Shown piece after piece: positions 54,071 to 62,489 of a stretch of DNA of 64,000 nucleotides. The DNA is taken from the NCBI RefSeq assembly GCF_009176305.1, contig NZ_BLAJ01000002.1, positions 310,001-374,000 of the forward strand, in the 5' to 3' direction. Each line of letters opens with the position of its first letter. Position 1 is the first letter of the stretch. The notes below the pieces were generated by a model, which was not told where the DNA came from, ran no database searches, and saw only the letters and a program-made list of their open reading frames with translations. The DNA comes from Martinezella dioscoreae. Lineage in GTDB: Bacteria > Pseudomonadota > Alphaproteobacteria > Rhizobiales > Rhizobiaceae. Both the position numbers and the translations under genes were made by a program.

Positions 54071-54817
54071 ATGAACATTCAGGTTTCCGCCCGGCAAACC
54101 ACCCCCCCGGTGCTGCGCGTCCAGGGCCTTTCGAAGCAATTCGAAATGCACCATCTCAAGCGCACGCTGTTTGCCTTCGAGAATATCGATTTCGACCTTC
54201 ACACAGGCGAATTCATTCTGCTGAAGGGCGAGAACGGCGCTGGCAAATCGACGTTGCTGCGCACGCTCTATCGCTCCTACCTGCCGCGGGCCGGCCACGT
54301 CTATTATCACACGCAGGAAGGGATCATAGATCTCGCGACAGCCGCCGATGTCGACATTGCCGTGCTGCGCCGCCGGGAAATCGGCTTCGTCACGCAGTTC
54401 CTCAATGCTCGCCCGCGCGTTGCCGCCGAAGAGATCGTGGCCGAGCCGCTGAGGCTTGCCGGCACGTCGCATTCCGAAGCCTTGGCCGAGGCGCGGCGTT
54501 GGCTCGATGCTTTCGGCGTCAAGAAGCAGCTCTGGTCGGCTTATCCTTCGACCTTCTCCGGTGGCGAGCAGCAGAAGGTCAATCTGGCTCGCGCGCTCAT
54601 CCTGCCGCAGCGTCTGCTGCTGCTCGACGAGCCAACCGCATCGCTCGATCATGCCGCCCGCAAGGCGCTGGTCGAAAGATTGGCGCAGCTCAAAACGTCC
54701 GGCGTTGCAATGATCGGTGTCTTTCATCATCCCGAGGATGTAAGGGCATTGATCGACCGGGAACTTCATCTGGAAGCCATCAAGATCGAGGACGAGCAAG
54801 ACGATGTGGCTGAGTAA
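54071..54817 (+). CDS. phnL: PhnL-like ABC ATPase of the C-P lyase complex
   Basis: A 248-residue ABC-type ATPase with Walker A GENGAGKST (53-61), the PhnL-type signature FSGGEQQKVNLARAL and Walker B LLLLDEPTASLD. H-loop in GVFHHPEDVR. In E. coli it joins PhnK on the core complex. Starts 13 bases after phnK and overlaps phnM by 14 bases. Confidence 0.88.
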   Translation: MNIQVSARQTTPPVLRVQGLSKQFEMHHLKRTLFAFENIDFDLHTGEFILLKGENGAGKSTLLRTLYRSYLPRAGHVYYHTQEGIIDLATAADVDIAVLRRREIGFVTQFLNARPRVAAEEIVAEPLRLAGTSHSEALAEARRWLDAFGVKKQLWSAYPSTFSGGEQQKVNLARALILPQRLLLLDEPTASLDHAARKALVERLAQLKTSGVAMIGVFHHPEDVRALIDRELHLEAIKIEDEQDDVAE

Positions 54818-55958
54818 TTTCGAAATTATATTGCAGGATCGCGTGATCGAGCGCGGTGCCATCAGGATCGAAGATGGGCTGATCGCTGAAATCAGCGAGC
54901 GGCCTGTCGACGGGGCTGAAATAGACGGCCACGGCCGGTTTCTATTGCCCGGTTTTGTTGACATGCATGGCGATATGATCGAAAAATGTGTGGAGCCGCG
55001 CGTCAATGTCCGCATGCCGCTCGAACTCGGCGTTTACGACCTCGACAAGATGCTCGCCGCCAACGGCGTGACGACAGCCTATGCGGCCGTCGCCTTCACA
55101 CCGGCAACTTACGGCCATGTCCGCTCCATCGAGCATACCCACGCCATGATCGAAAAGCTTGCATCGATGCGCGAAGAGCTTTTGATCGACCACCGCGTCC
55201 ATGGCCGCTTCGAGGTGACCTTCCTGCCTGCGCTGAGAGAGGCAAAGACCCTGATCGACGCCGGCGCATTGCACCTGATTTCGCTGATGGATCACACGCC
55301 GGGCCAGGGACAATATCGCGATATCGAGCTGCATATCGCCAACACGGCAAAGGCCAAGAAGATCAGCGAAGCACAGGCGGCAGAACTCGTGAAACAGCGC
55401 ATGGCGGCCCGCTCCGAGCATGGCGACAGCATGGACATCATCAACGGCTTGGCGGAACTAGCGCGCGAACATGGCGTCGTCCTTGCATCTCATGATGACG
55501 ACACCATCGAGAAGGCAGTGCTGCTACACAGCCTCGGCGCGGCAATCAGCGAGTTTCCGATCAATATTGCGACGGCCACCGAAGCAAGGCGGCTGGGATT
55601 GGCGACGGCCATGGGCGCGCCGAATGCGCTGCGCGGCCTTTCCTATTCCGGCAATCTTTCCGCGCGGGAAGCCTATGAAGCCGGCGTGCTCGATATCCTT
55701 GCGAGCGACTATCACCCATCGGCCATTCTGCCGGCCGTGATCGCGCTCGCGGAAGTCGGCAAGGGCGGCCTTCCTGCCTCCGCTGCGCTGGCAAGCGCCA
55801 ATCCGGCAAGGGCGCTGGGCCTGAATGATCGCGGCCGCATCGCCGAAGGATTGCGCGCCGATCTGGTCATCGCAGAACGCGGCCGGATACCGCGGGTGCG
55901 CGGCACGATCCGCGGCGGCAAGATGGTCTGGTCGGACGGAACCATTAAGAGCTTTTGA
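54804..55958 (+). CDS. phnM: PhnM-like alpha-D-ribose 1-methylphosphonate 5-triphosphate diphosphatase
   Basis: A 384-residue amidohydrolase-fold protein. Family motifs: LPGFVDMHGDMIEK (metal motif HGD at 55-57, where the classical type has HTD), SLMDHTPGQGQYRD, ASHDDDT, MGAPNALRGLSYSGN and ILASDYHP. In the known pathway PhnM removes pyrophosphate from the ribose-triphosphate phosphonate before C-P cleavage. It is the last gene of the unit; phnN and phnP are absent. A hairpin terminator follows at 56008-56036. Confidence 0.87.
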   Translation: MWLSNFEIILQDRVIERGAIRIEDGLIAEISERPVDGAEIDGHGRFLLPGFVDMHGDMIEKCVEPRVNVRMPLELGVYDLDKMLAANGVTTAYAAVAFTPATYGHVRSIEHTHAMIEKLASMREELLIDHRVHGRFEVTFLPALREAKTLIDAGALHLISLMDHTPGQGQYRDIELHIANTAKAKKISEAQAAELVKQRMAARSEHGDSMDIINGLAELAREHGVVLASHDDDTIEKAVLLHSLGAAISEFPINIATATEARRLGLATAMGAPNALRGLSYSGNLSAREAYEAGVLDILASDYHPSAILPAVIALAEVGKGGLPASAALASANPARALGLNDRGRIAEGLRADLVIAERGRIPRVRGTIRGGKMVWSDGTIKSF

Positions 55959-56007
55959 GGCACTGAGGATGCCTGTTGGCATTTCGCGCCAGCACGCAAC
56001 CTGCCCA

Positions 56008-56036
56008 TTGGCGGAAGGGTATTTCCCTCCCGCCAA
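56008..56036. terminator. Bidirectional terminator between phnM and the SDR gene
   Basis: TTGGCGGAAGGG (56008-56019) pairs with CCCTCCCGCCAA (56025-56036) around TATTT, with one mismatch. It lies 50 bases after the phnM stop and just before the stop of the opposing SDR gene, so it can end both transcripts. Confidence 0.65.
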
Positions 56037-56046
56037 TCCGCGTGGC

Positions 56047-56856
56047 TTACATCGCTTTCTCCGGATGCGGCGAGCCCTCGTAGGCGCCCCAGATCGATTG
56101 ATCGAAATTGATCGTGGCGCCGGTCATCAGACCGGATTCGTCCGATGATAGGAAGGCGACGGCGCGTGCGACCTCGGCCGGATCGACCAGCCGGCCGAAC
56201 GGCTGTTCGGCGGCGGCCTTTTCCAGCCAGTCTTCGGCGGCACCGTGATATTCGCGCTGGATGCGATCCTCGCCATCGCTCGACATCCAGCCGATATTGA
56301 GCGCGTTGACCCTGATGCGGTTCCTGAGCAACCCGAAGGCCGTATTTCGGGTCAGCGTATCGAGCGCGCCTTTGGAAGAGCAATAGGCGCTGATGAAAGG
56401 CTGCCCGGCCATCGCCGACATCGAGGAGATGTTGACGATCGTGCCTTCGATGCCGTTGGCGATCATGTTCTTGATCGCGTCCTGCATCAGGAAGAACGGG
56501 GCACGCACGTTGACGGCGAACATCCGATCGAACAGATCCGGATCGGTATCGAGAATGGTGCCGCGATCGGTGATGGCGGCGACATTGACGAGCGCATCGA
56601 TGCGGCCGAATTTTTCCACGGCGGTCGCGATGACCTTGCGGCAATCGTCCACCTTACCGAGATCGGCTGAAACGAAAGCGACCGGTATTTTATAGCGGTC
56701 ACTTATCTCACGCGCCTTGGCCTCGCCCTTGGCGGTGCTGCGGCCACAGATCGTCAGGCCGGCGGCGCCGCGTTCGGCAAACAGCCGGGCAACTTCCGCG
56801 CCTAAGCCTTGCGTGCCGCCGGTCACGACGGCGAATTTTCCATCCAGTCGGCTCAT
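56047..56856 (-). CDS. Short-chain dehydrogenase/reductase (SDR)
   Basis: A 269-residue NAD(P)-dependent oxidoreductase. Cofactor motif TGGTQGLG (12-19), NVAA in place of NNAG, active-site serine in VNISSMS (S144/S145), and Y158-x3-K162 in YCSSKGA. Follows the PhyH-type oxygenase gene by 6 bases on the same strand, so the two probably act in one pathway, the oxygenase hydroxylating a substrate and the SDR oxidising the resulting alcohol. Substrate unknown. Confidence 0.9.
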   Translation of the reverse strand: MSRLDGKFAVVTGGTQGLGAEVARLFAERGAAGLTICGRSTAKGEAKAREISDRYKIPVAFVSADLGKVDDCRKVIATAVEKFGRIDALVNVAAITDRGTILDTDPDLFDRMFAVNVRAPFFLMQDAIKNMIANGIEGTIVNISSMSAMAGQPFISAYCSSKGALDTLTRNTAFGLLRNRIRVNALNIGWMSSDGEDRIQREYHGAAEDWLEKAAAEQPFGRLVDPAEVARAVAFLSSDESGLMTGATINFDQSIWGAYEGSPHPEKAM

Positions 56857-56862
56857 ACGATC

Positions 56863-58056
56863 TCAAGCCTCCCTGCGTGCGGCATGGGCGGCGATGAGTT
56901 CGGCAAATCGCTTCGCATCCGTCCCGGCATCGATCGCCTCGGCCATGATCTGCGCCGGGGTTTTCGGCGCGAGGCCCCCGACCGGCGGATCGCTGTCGAG
57001 ATTGGTCGGGAAGGCATAGCCCTCTGCCGTCGATGCGATCACGTTCGCAGCTTCTGCGCGGCTCAGCGCACCGGCATCGAGAGCGGCGACCAGCGCCGGA
57101 TAGACTGCGACAGACATGCGGCTGCGGTTGACGCTCTCCATCGCCCGCCCGAAGGCCGAGGACACCTGCAGGAGGTTGGCCATGCGGTAGATGTCTTTTG
57201 AGACATTGTCGCCGGCCCCATGCATGACTGCCGGATTGAAGAAGACGGCATCGCCCTTCTTCAGCGGTAATTGCACGTAATGTTCGGCGAAATAGACCTG
57301 AAATTCCGGCCGGCCGAAGGCGATATAGCCTTCGAAGAAGGTCTGCGAATAGGGTAGGAACAGCGTCGGCCCGCTTTCGAGCGGCATATCGCAATGCGCG
57401 ACCGCGCCCTGCAGCGTCAACAGCGGCGAAACGGCATGGATGTGGCCCGGATAGGCCTGCATCTGCTGCGGCGACATGAAGCCGAGGTGATAGTCGCGGT
57501 GCGGCTTCTGCGCAGTGCCGCCCGGATTGACCCGGTTCATCTGTGCGGTCATCTGATAGCCGACGCCGAGCCAGGCCTCCGACACCATGGCGACCGCCGT
57601 CGAGGCGTAATAGCGAGCAAAATTCTCCGGGTCCGCCAGGCAATGCTTTTCCAGTGCGTTCCAGATGCGGTCGTTGGCGCCGGGTTTGGCAAAATGATCG
57701 CCGGCGCCCTTGCCCTTCTCTTTCTCCTCGCGGACAATGGCTTCGAATACGGTGGTTGCGCGATCGACAACCGCCGTATCCGGCATGGCGTTCTTGATGA
57801 CGACGACGCCTGGGCCTGACGTAAAGGCTTCCACCCACTCGGCCATCAGGGCGCGACGTTCGTCTTCATCCTCGGCGGCGCTGCGAACCTTGTCGCCATC
57901 ATAGATGAGGATGTTTTTCTCGATCCCCGCCGCCAATGGCCAGTCGGCCGGATCGGCGGTCTTTTCCATCAGGCCTTTGAAAGTATCGAAATTGCCGCAA
58001 TCGGCCGAAAGCCAGACCTTCCGGCTGCGCCGGCTGGCGAGCGTCTGAGCGTCCAT
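56863..58056 (-). CDS. Phytanoyl-CoA-dioxygenase (PhyH) family Fe(II)/2-oxoglutarate oxygenase
   Basis: A 397-residue oxygenase. Iron ligands are H186 and D188 (KPHRDYH) and H279 (VMHGAG), with R291 (IYRMAN) as likely 2-oxoglutarate anchor. GGGAGGAG precedes ATG 58056; the frame is open a little further but lacks a site. PhyH enzymes include PhnY, which oxidises 2-aminoethylphosphonate, so a link with the phn-type locus can be imagined, but this protein is much longer and lies on the other strand with its own LacI regulator. I treat it as a separate unit. Confidence 0.87.
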   Translation of the reverse strand: MDAQTLASRRSRKVWLSADCGNFDTFKGLMEKTADPADWPLAAGIEKNILIYDGDKVRSAAEDEDERRALMAEWVEAFTSGPGVVVIKNAMPDTAVVDRATTVFEAIVREEKEKGKGAGDHFAKPGANDRIWNALEKHCLADPENFARYYASTAVAMVSEAWLGVGYQMTAQMNRVNPGGTAQKPHRDYHLGFMSPQQMQAYPGHIHAVSPLLTLQGAVAHCDMPLESGPTLFLPYSQTFFEGYIAFGRPEFQVYFAEHYVQLPLKKGDAVFFNPAVMHGAGDNVSKDIYRMANLLQVSSAFGRAMESVNRSRMSVAVYPALVAALDAGALSRAEAANVIASTAEGYAFPTNLDSDPPVGGLAPKTPAQIMAEAIDAGTDAKRFAELIAAHAARREA

Positions 58057-58130
58057 GGTGTTCTCCTCCCAAAATGACGTTGGACTATGAGGTTGATCGT
58101 AGTCCCGCACCGGCCTATGAGAAAGACGGA

Positions 58131-58151
58131 AAACACCTCAAAAACACCTCA
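58131..58151. promoter_or_regulatory. Tandem direct repeat AAACACCTCA before the LacI-type gene
   Basis: AAACACCTCA occurs at 58131-58140 and 58142-58151, 11 bases apart (one helical turn), in the divergent region between the PhyH and LacI-type genes and directly upstream of the latter's start. Not the palindrome expected for LacI, so its function is open. Confidence 0.3.
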
Positions 58152-58163
58152 GAAAGAGTGACC

Positions 58164-59183
58164 GTGAAATCGCGCTTTCCCTTGAAAGATATTGCGCTAC
58201 AGGCTGGGCTCAGCCTCGCGACCGTCGATCGTGTCATGCATGAACGCGAGGGCGTCCGTGCTGTGACCCGCACGCGGGTTGCAGCCGCGATTGCCGAGCT
58301 GGAGCGGCAATATGTGCAATCGGGCTTGGCAGGGCGGCGGCTCGTCATCGATGTCGTCATGGATACGCCGCAGCGCTTCTCGTCGGCCGTCCGCGAGGCC
58401 TTTGAGGCGGAATTGCCCGGCATGCGGCCCGCATCATTTTTCGCGCGCTTTCATGTGGCCGAGACGATGAGCGAGGCCGAGCTTTTATCCATCCTGCGTG
58501 CCATACGCCGGCGCGGCAGCCACGGCGTGGTGCTCAAGGCCGCGTCGACGCCGGCCATTGCCGATTTCGCTGCCCAACTCATGGCAGCAAGGATCCCGGT
58601 TGTTACGCTGGTGACCGACCTGCCTGAAAATTCCCGTATCGGCTACGTCGGCATGGACAATCGTATGGCAGGGGCGACCGCCGCCTATCTGCTCGGCCGC
58701 ATGGCCGGCGAACGAGCGGGCAAAGTGTTGGTGACGCTCTCGAGCAGCCTTTTTGCCGGCGAGGACGAGCGTGAGCGCGGATTTCGCGATACTCTTGCAG
58801 AGCGTTTCCCCCATCTTTCGGTCGTCCGAATTTCCGAAGGGTTCGGCGTCGACCGCACGACGGAACTGCTCGTCCGCGATGCGCTGGAACGCGAGCCGGA
58901 CATCCGCGCGGTCTACTCCGCTGGCGGTGGCAATCGTGCCATTCTGAAAGCCTTTACCGAGGCCCGGCGCGAATGCACGGTCTTTGCCGCCCACGATCTC
59001 GATCAAGACAATATCGGGCTGCTTGCCGCCGGCGAGATCACTTTCGTCATTCACCACGATCTGCGCCATGACGCCCGTAGCGCCTGTCAGCTCATGCTCG
59101 CCTATCACCGGATGCTGCCGGCAGATTTTCAGGTAGCACCGTCGAGGGTCGCGATCGCAACACCGTTCGAACCGGCGCATTGA
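58164..59183 (+). CDS. LacI-family transcriptional regulator
   Basis: A 339-residue regulator. The LacI helix-turn-helix is at the very N-terminus (PLKDIALQAGLSLATVDRVMH) and a type-1 periplasmic-binding-protein domain follows (ARIPVVTLVTDLPENSRIGYV, YVGMDNRMAGATAAYLLGR). LSLATVDRV is characteristic of sugar-responsive members. GTG at 58164 (or 58158) is the likely start, because the DNA-binding domain begins there; ATG 58074 would add a tail of 30 residues. Divergent from the PhyH-SDR pair and probably its regulator. Confidence 0.87.
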   Translation: MKSRFPLKDIALQAGLSLATVDRVMHEREGVRAVTRTRVAAAIAELERQYVQSGLAGRRLVIDVVMDTPQRFSSAVREAFEAELPGMRPASFFARFHVAETMSEAELLSILRAIRRRGSHGVVLKAASTPAIADFAAQLMAARIPVVTLVTDLPENSRIGYVGMDNRMAGATAAYLLGRMAGERAGKVLVTLSSSLFAGEDERERGFRDTLAERFPHLSVVRISEGFGVDRTTELLVRDALEREPDIRAVYSAGGGNRAILKAFTEARRECTVFAAHDLDQDNIGLLAAGEITFVIHHDLRHDARSACQLMLAYHRMLPADFQVAPSRVAIATPFEPAH

Positions 59184-59229
59184 TCGAAAACCGCAGGCAT
59201 GCGCAGAAAGAGGGCGCGCGGAAAAACCG

Positions 59230-59697
59230 CTATTCGATCGCCGTGATCTCCAGCTCCTCCTTGCCAAGTGTCAGGACATCGCCAACCGTCTTTCCCATCA
59301 GCAATCTTGCGACGGGCGAGACGTAGGAAATCGATCCCGCTTTGGGATCGGCCTCGTCCTCCCCGACGATGCGATATTTTTGCACGCGGCCATCCTCACG
59401 GCTGTAGGTGACCGTGCTTCCGAAAACGACGACCTCGGACGAGGCCGGCGCCGGCATGATTTCGGCGGTTCGGACCCTTTCCGCGAAATAGCGCGCATCG
59501 CGCAATGGAATAGCTGCCTGCCGCCGGCGTTCGTTTATATCCTCGATCGCGCTTGCTGCTTCATAGGCTTTGCGCGCGTCCTGAAGCTGCAATTCCAGAG
59601 CCTTCAGTCCCGCCTCGGTGACGTGGTTCGGATGCGGAGAAATCGGCCGGTCGGGCAACACGGTTTCGGCGGCCGTTTCAGCGCTTTCTTCCTTCAT
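59230..59697 (-). CDS. GreA/GreB-family transcription elongation factor-like protein
   Basis: A 155-residue protein: an N-terminal coiled-coil (about 25-75, with TEAGLKALELQLQDARKAYE and acidic residues near the tip in AIEDINERR) and a C-terminal GreA/GreB FKBP-like domain (VVVFGSTVTYSRED, SISYVSPVARLLMGKTVGD). Its size fits GreA or GreB. Such proteins rescue backtracked RNA polymerase or, in the Rnk-like branch, bind without cleavage. Start at 59697; a longer frame to 59808 is unsupported. Confidence 0.82.
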   Translation of the reverse strand: MKEESAETAAETVLPDRPISPHPNHVTEAGLKALELQLQDARKAYEAASAIEDINERRRQAAIPLRDARYFAERVRTAEIMPAPASSEVVVFGSTVTYSREDGRVQKYRIVGEDEADPKAGSISYVSPVARLLMGKTVGDVLTLGKEELEITAIE

Positions 59698-60028
59698 GAA
59701 CGCAGTGCTCAATTTCAAACTCCATTGCGAAGCGCTAAACCTTGAAATCCCGTCGGGATCTTTTTCCATGAACAATTTCGACGACCTGTCTTTAACCACA
59801 GGAAGCAAATCGACCCCGTACTATAGACCAGATGGCAATGCTGGAGGAATAGAACAGCCGATAGAAAGCCGAGATCACCGAAGAGGCCGGGTTCCCGCCA
59901 GCGGACATCGCCAACATGTTCGTTGCAACGATCTCTAAAACGACTAGTCTTCAAGCCAGCTAACAACAGCGGATACAAAGCTCCATGTCGCGGGGACTTT
60001 GAAACGGCACTCAACTTTAGAGAGATCG
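59698..60028. other. Divergent intergenic region, GreA-like and LysE genes
   Basis: About 330 bases with no recognisable gene. Open frames on both strands have no match and overlap each other. It presumably holds the two divergent promoters. Confidence 0.4.
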
Positions 60029-60655
60029 ATGATCAGCCTCGGTGTTTTGACGACTTATATATTGGTGGTGCTTGGTCTGATGGTCATTCCAGGGCCTGCC
60101 ACGTTACTCACGCTCGCCAGGGCCGTCAGTGGCGGCAAGCGCGTGGGATTGGCAACCGGTGTTGGAATAGCCGCCGGCGATCTCTTCCATACGATGATGG
60201 CGACCTTTGGATTGTCGGCATTGCTGGCCACATCCGCGCTGGCCTTCGAGATCGTCAAATATGCCGGCGTCATCTATCTGATCTATCTGGGATTCAAGGC
60301 TTTTGTCGAGAAAAGCGGTAGCATCGATCTGCCGACTGCGCAGGCTATCACCCCCATGCGCGCGTTCCGGCAGGGTTTCTTCACGGAGATACTCAACCCG
60401 AAGACTGCGCTTTTCTTCCTGGCCTTCCTGCCGCAGTTCATCCATCCGGAAAGCGGATCCGTCATTGCCCAATTCGCGCTTCTGGGAGCCATCTTCGTGA
60501 CCCTCAGCATCGGCGTGACCTCGCTTCTGGCGGTCGGTGCCGGCTCGATTGGTGGCTGGCTGCGGCGCAACCGCACCATCGGCCGATGGCAGGGAAAGGT
60601 CATCGGCACAATCTATATGGCATTGGGCCTGAGGCTCGCGCTGCAACAGCAGTGA
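60029..60655 (+). CDS. LysE-family amino-acid exporter (RhtB-type)
   Basis: A 208-residue inner-membrane protein with about six hydrophobic segments. The RhtB/LysE hallmark GPATLLTLARAVSGGKRVGL follows the first helix and GFFTEILNPKTALFFLAFLPQF marks the middle. AGAGA precedes ATG 60029. Expected to export an amino acid or homoserine-like metabolite. Convergent with the following GNAT gene, with 25 bases between. Confidence 0.9.
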   Translation: MISLGVLTTYILVVLGLMVIPGPATLLTLARAVSGGKRVGLATGVGIAAGDLFHTMMATFGLSALLATSALAFEIVKYAGVIYLIYLGFKAFVEKSGSIDLPTAQAITPMRAFRQGFFTEILNPKTALFFLAFLPQFIHPESGSVIAQFALLGAIFVTLSIGVTSLLAVGAGSIGGWLRRNRTIGRWQGKVIGTIYMALGLRLALQQQ

Positions 60656-60680
60656 CCGCCTTTACGGCAACAAAGGAAAA

Positions 60681-61367
60681 TCAAACCTGCTGCCGTTTGA
60701 CGACGCTGAAATTCATCTCCGAACGGATGCGGAAGCCCATCGCTTCGTATAGAGCGATGGCCGGCGTGTTTGTGGTATAAGCATGCAGATAGGCAGTCTC
60801 GCCGCGGGCCGCGATTTCACCAGCCACGAAACGGAAGAGCAAGGTGCCGAGGCCGCGCCCCTGAAAATCGGGATGAGTGCAGAGGCCGCTAAGTTCGGCA
60901 AATCCTGTCTGGCGCATGCGCTGACCTGCCATGGCGACAAGGCGCCCATCGATCTTCACGCCCCAGAAGGAGCCGAGGCTTTGGGCCTGCAAGGTGAAGG
61001 GGCCTGGCTTCGTCAGCGTAGCAAGCGCTAGCATATCCGCAGCATCGGCCTCCGTCAGCGGCACGACCCGACTGTCCGAGACTCGCTCGGAAGGGCGCTC
61101 CGCCATCATCTGCACGAGCCTGGCACTGGAAAGGGTCACTAACCCTTCAGGAACGATGATGGGCTCCGCCTCGACGATCGCCATGACCTCTTCTCCCAAA
61201 GGCAGCTTTGCCAAGGCTTCGAGACTTTCGGGCGAATTGTCCGCGGACGCCGCAAAGGGCACGATGGAAGGTGGATAGCGGCGGGCAAGCGCATTGCCCT
61301 CCGCCAGTGATGCATGGGCAGTTTCAAGAGCACTCCAAATCGGACGATCGAGAATATGGCTCATCAT
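60681..61367 (-). CDS. GNAT family N-acetyltransferase
   Basis: A 228-residue protein. The GNAT domain is in the C-terminal half (about 100-228): ELSGLCTHPDFQGRGLGTLL contains the acetyl-CoA loop QGRGLG, and NTPAIALYEAMGFRI follows. It is coupled to the MarR-type regulator gene by an overlap of start and stop. The substrate is unknown, perhaps the same compound the MarR protein senses. Confidence 0.87.
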   Translation of the reverse strand: MMSHILDRPIWSALETAHASLAEGNALARRYPPSIVPFAASADNSPESLEALAKLPLGEEVMAIVEAEPIIVPEGLVTLSSARLVQMMAERPSERVSDSRVVPLTEADAADMLALATLTKPGPFTLQAQSLGSFWGVKIDGRLVAMAGQRMRQTGFAELSGLCTHPDFQGRGLGTLLFRFVAGEIAARGETAYLHAYTTNTPAIALYEAMGFRIRSEMNFSVVKRQQV

Positions 61368-61867
61368 TGCTGCTCCTTGCCGAGGGTGCCGCGTCGCCTG
61401 AGCGGAGCTTCCGCAAGTCCGTCCTCGATCGCAACGAGTTGTTGCAATAGCGGCCCTGAAAGGTCACCGCACAGCTCTCGGACCGCCTGTTCTATGCGCG
61501 GCCAGACGAATTTTTTCGAATAGTCGACGAGCTCCTGCCCCCTGGAAGTCAGCGAGATCAGACGGCGGCGCTGGTCTTCGGTCGAGGCCTGCATGTCGAC
61601 ATAGCCCAATTCCAGAAGCTGCGAGACGGTGCGTGTCGCGCCCGGCTGAGTGATGCCGACGGCCTGGGCAAGTTCGCCGATCGTCAGCGGCCCGGCGCGA
61701 TCGATGGCGGCGAGAAATGGATACTGGGCGGACTGTAAAGAGACGCCCAGCTCCTCCATGATCTGCTGCGTATCGGCCTGCAGACGCTCGCCGATCCGGC
61801 GAAACCGGCTGCCAAGACAGAGGAACCCCATCGCCCTCACAATATCTTCAGTCAAATCGACCTCCAT
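61364..61867 (-). CDS. MarR-family transcriptional regulator
   Basis: A 167-residue winged-helix regulator (GPLTIGELAQAVGITQPGATRT, EDQRRRLISLTSRGQELVD). First gene of a two-gene operon with the GNAT enzyme. A TTG at 61855 with GGAGG upstream is an alternative start. The palindrome ATAACTAGTTAT just upstream is the probable autoregulatory operator. Ligand unknown. Confidence 0.88.
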   Translation of the reverse strand: MEVDLTEDIVRAMGFLCLGSRFRRIGERLQADTQQIMEELGVSLQSAQYPFLAAIDRAGPLTIGELAQAVGITQPGATRTVSQLLELGYVDMQASTEDQRRRLISLTSRGQELVDYSKKFVWPRIEQAVRELCGDLSGPLLQQLVAIEDGLAEAPLRRRGTLGKEQQ

Positions 61868-61879
61868 TCCTCAATTTGC

Positions 61880-61891
61880 ATAACTAGTTAT
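61880..61891. promoter_or_regulatory. MarR-type operator palindrome
   Basis: ATAACTAGTTAT is a perfect 12-base palindrome, 12 bases before the MarR-gene start codon, in an AT-rich promoter-like stretch. The shape and position are typical of MarR autoregulatory sites; TAACTAGTTA cores are known for rhizobial relatives. Confidence 0.6.
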
Positions 61892-62489
61892 ATAATATCT
61901 TATGTAATTACGATCAAGCCACTAGCGGTCACGTTGGAGGATACGGACATACAATCTCAGTGATTGCACTCATCGAGCAGTCCCGGCCTTTACATATCGC
62001 TGCCATCCGAAGGCAGACTAACGCTAAGGTCGTATACTGTTTGAATCTGGAACGCGCGACATAACCCTTCAAGGGAGAGGAATAGCTGACGTGCTCCTCC
62101 GTCTATGAGCTAGCCGCTGCGATACTTCCGATGTCCCACGCGAACGGGATTATTCAGCAACTAATTAACATATTGAAATACTTCTGAAATACTCGTTGTG
62201 TGACGAGAGATTTAACTTCACATTAAGTTCAGTTTATGCGCATATTATTTATTTAGAAATTTACATATTAACTGAATACTAATAAACGCCTTAACTTTCC
62301 AACTCATATTAGCTAACCATTACGCAAGCGGAGGTAATGGTTGTGCAAGATATTGGTACAGACTCTCAAAGATATTCAGGAAGAGCTTACTCAATCACGA
62401 ATGGCGTTCAAAAACCCAGCCACAACGGGTCGGACGCTACTGGTGCGCATCTTGTTTCCGAAGAGCAGATCTTAAATCAGGAGAGCCAA
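61892..62489. other. Long AT-rich leader before the glycosyltransferase gene
   Basis: Nearly 600 bases, or about 445 if the gene starts at 62337. The part 62150-62320 is conspicuously AT-rich for this genome and contains many short A/T runs, such as TATTATTTATTTAG. Such regions in Rhizobiaceae often carry nucleoid-protein or MucR/Ros-type sites before exopolysaccharide genes. I saw no gene or clear palindrome in it. Confidence 0.5.

Noticed and set aside
56047..58056. SDR-PhyH pair as part of phosphonate oxidation (PhnY-like) belonging to the phn locus
   Set aside because: It is separated by a bidirectional terminator, lies on the opposite strand, has its own LacI regulator, and the protein is far longer than PhnY. 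No CATTCGAATG operator is present.
59769..59938. Short plus-strand frame between the GreA-like and LysE genes
   Set aside because: No ribosome-binding site that suits it and no similarity; the sequence looks like ordinary promoter DNA.
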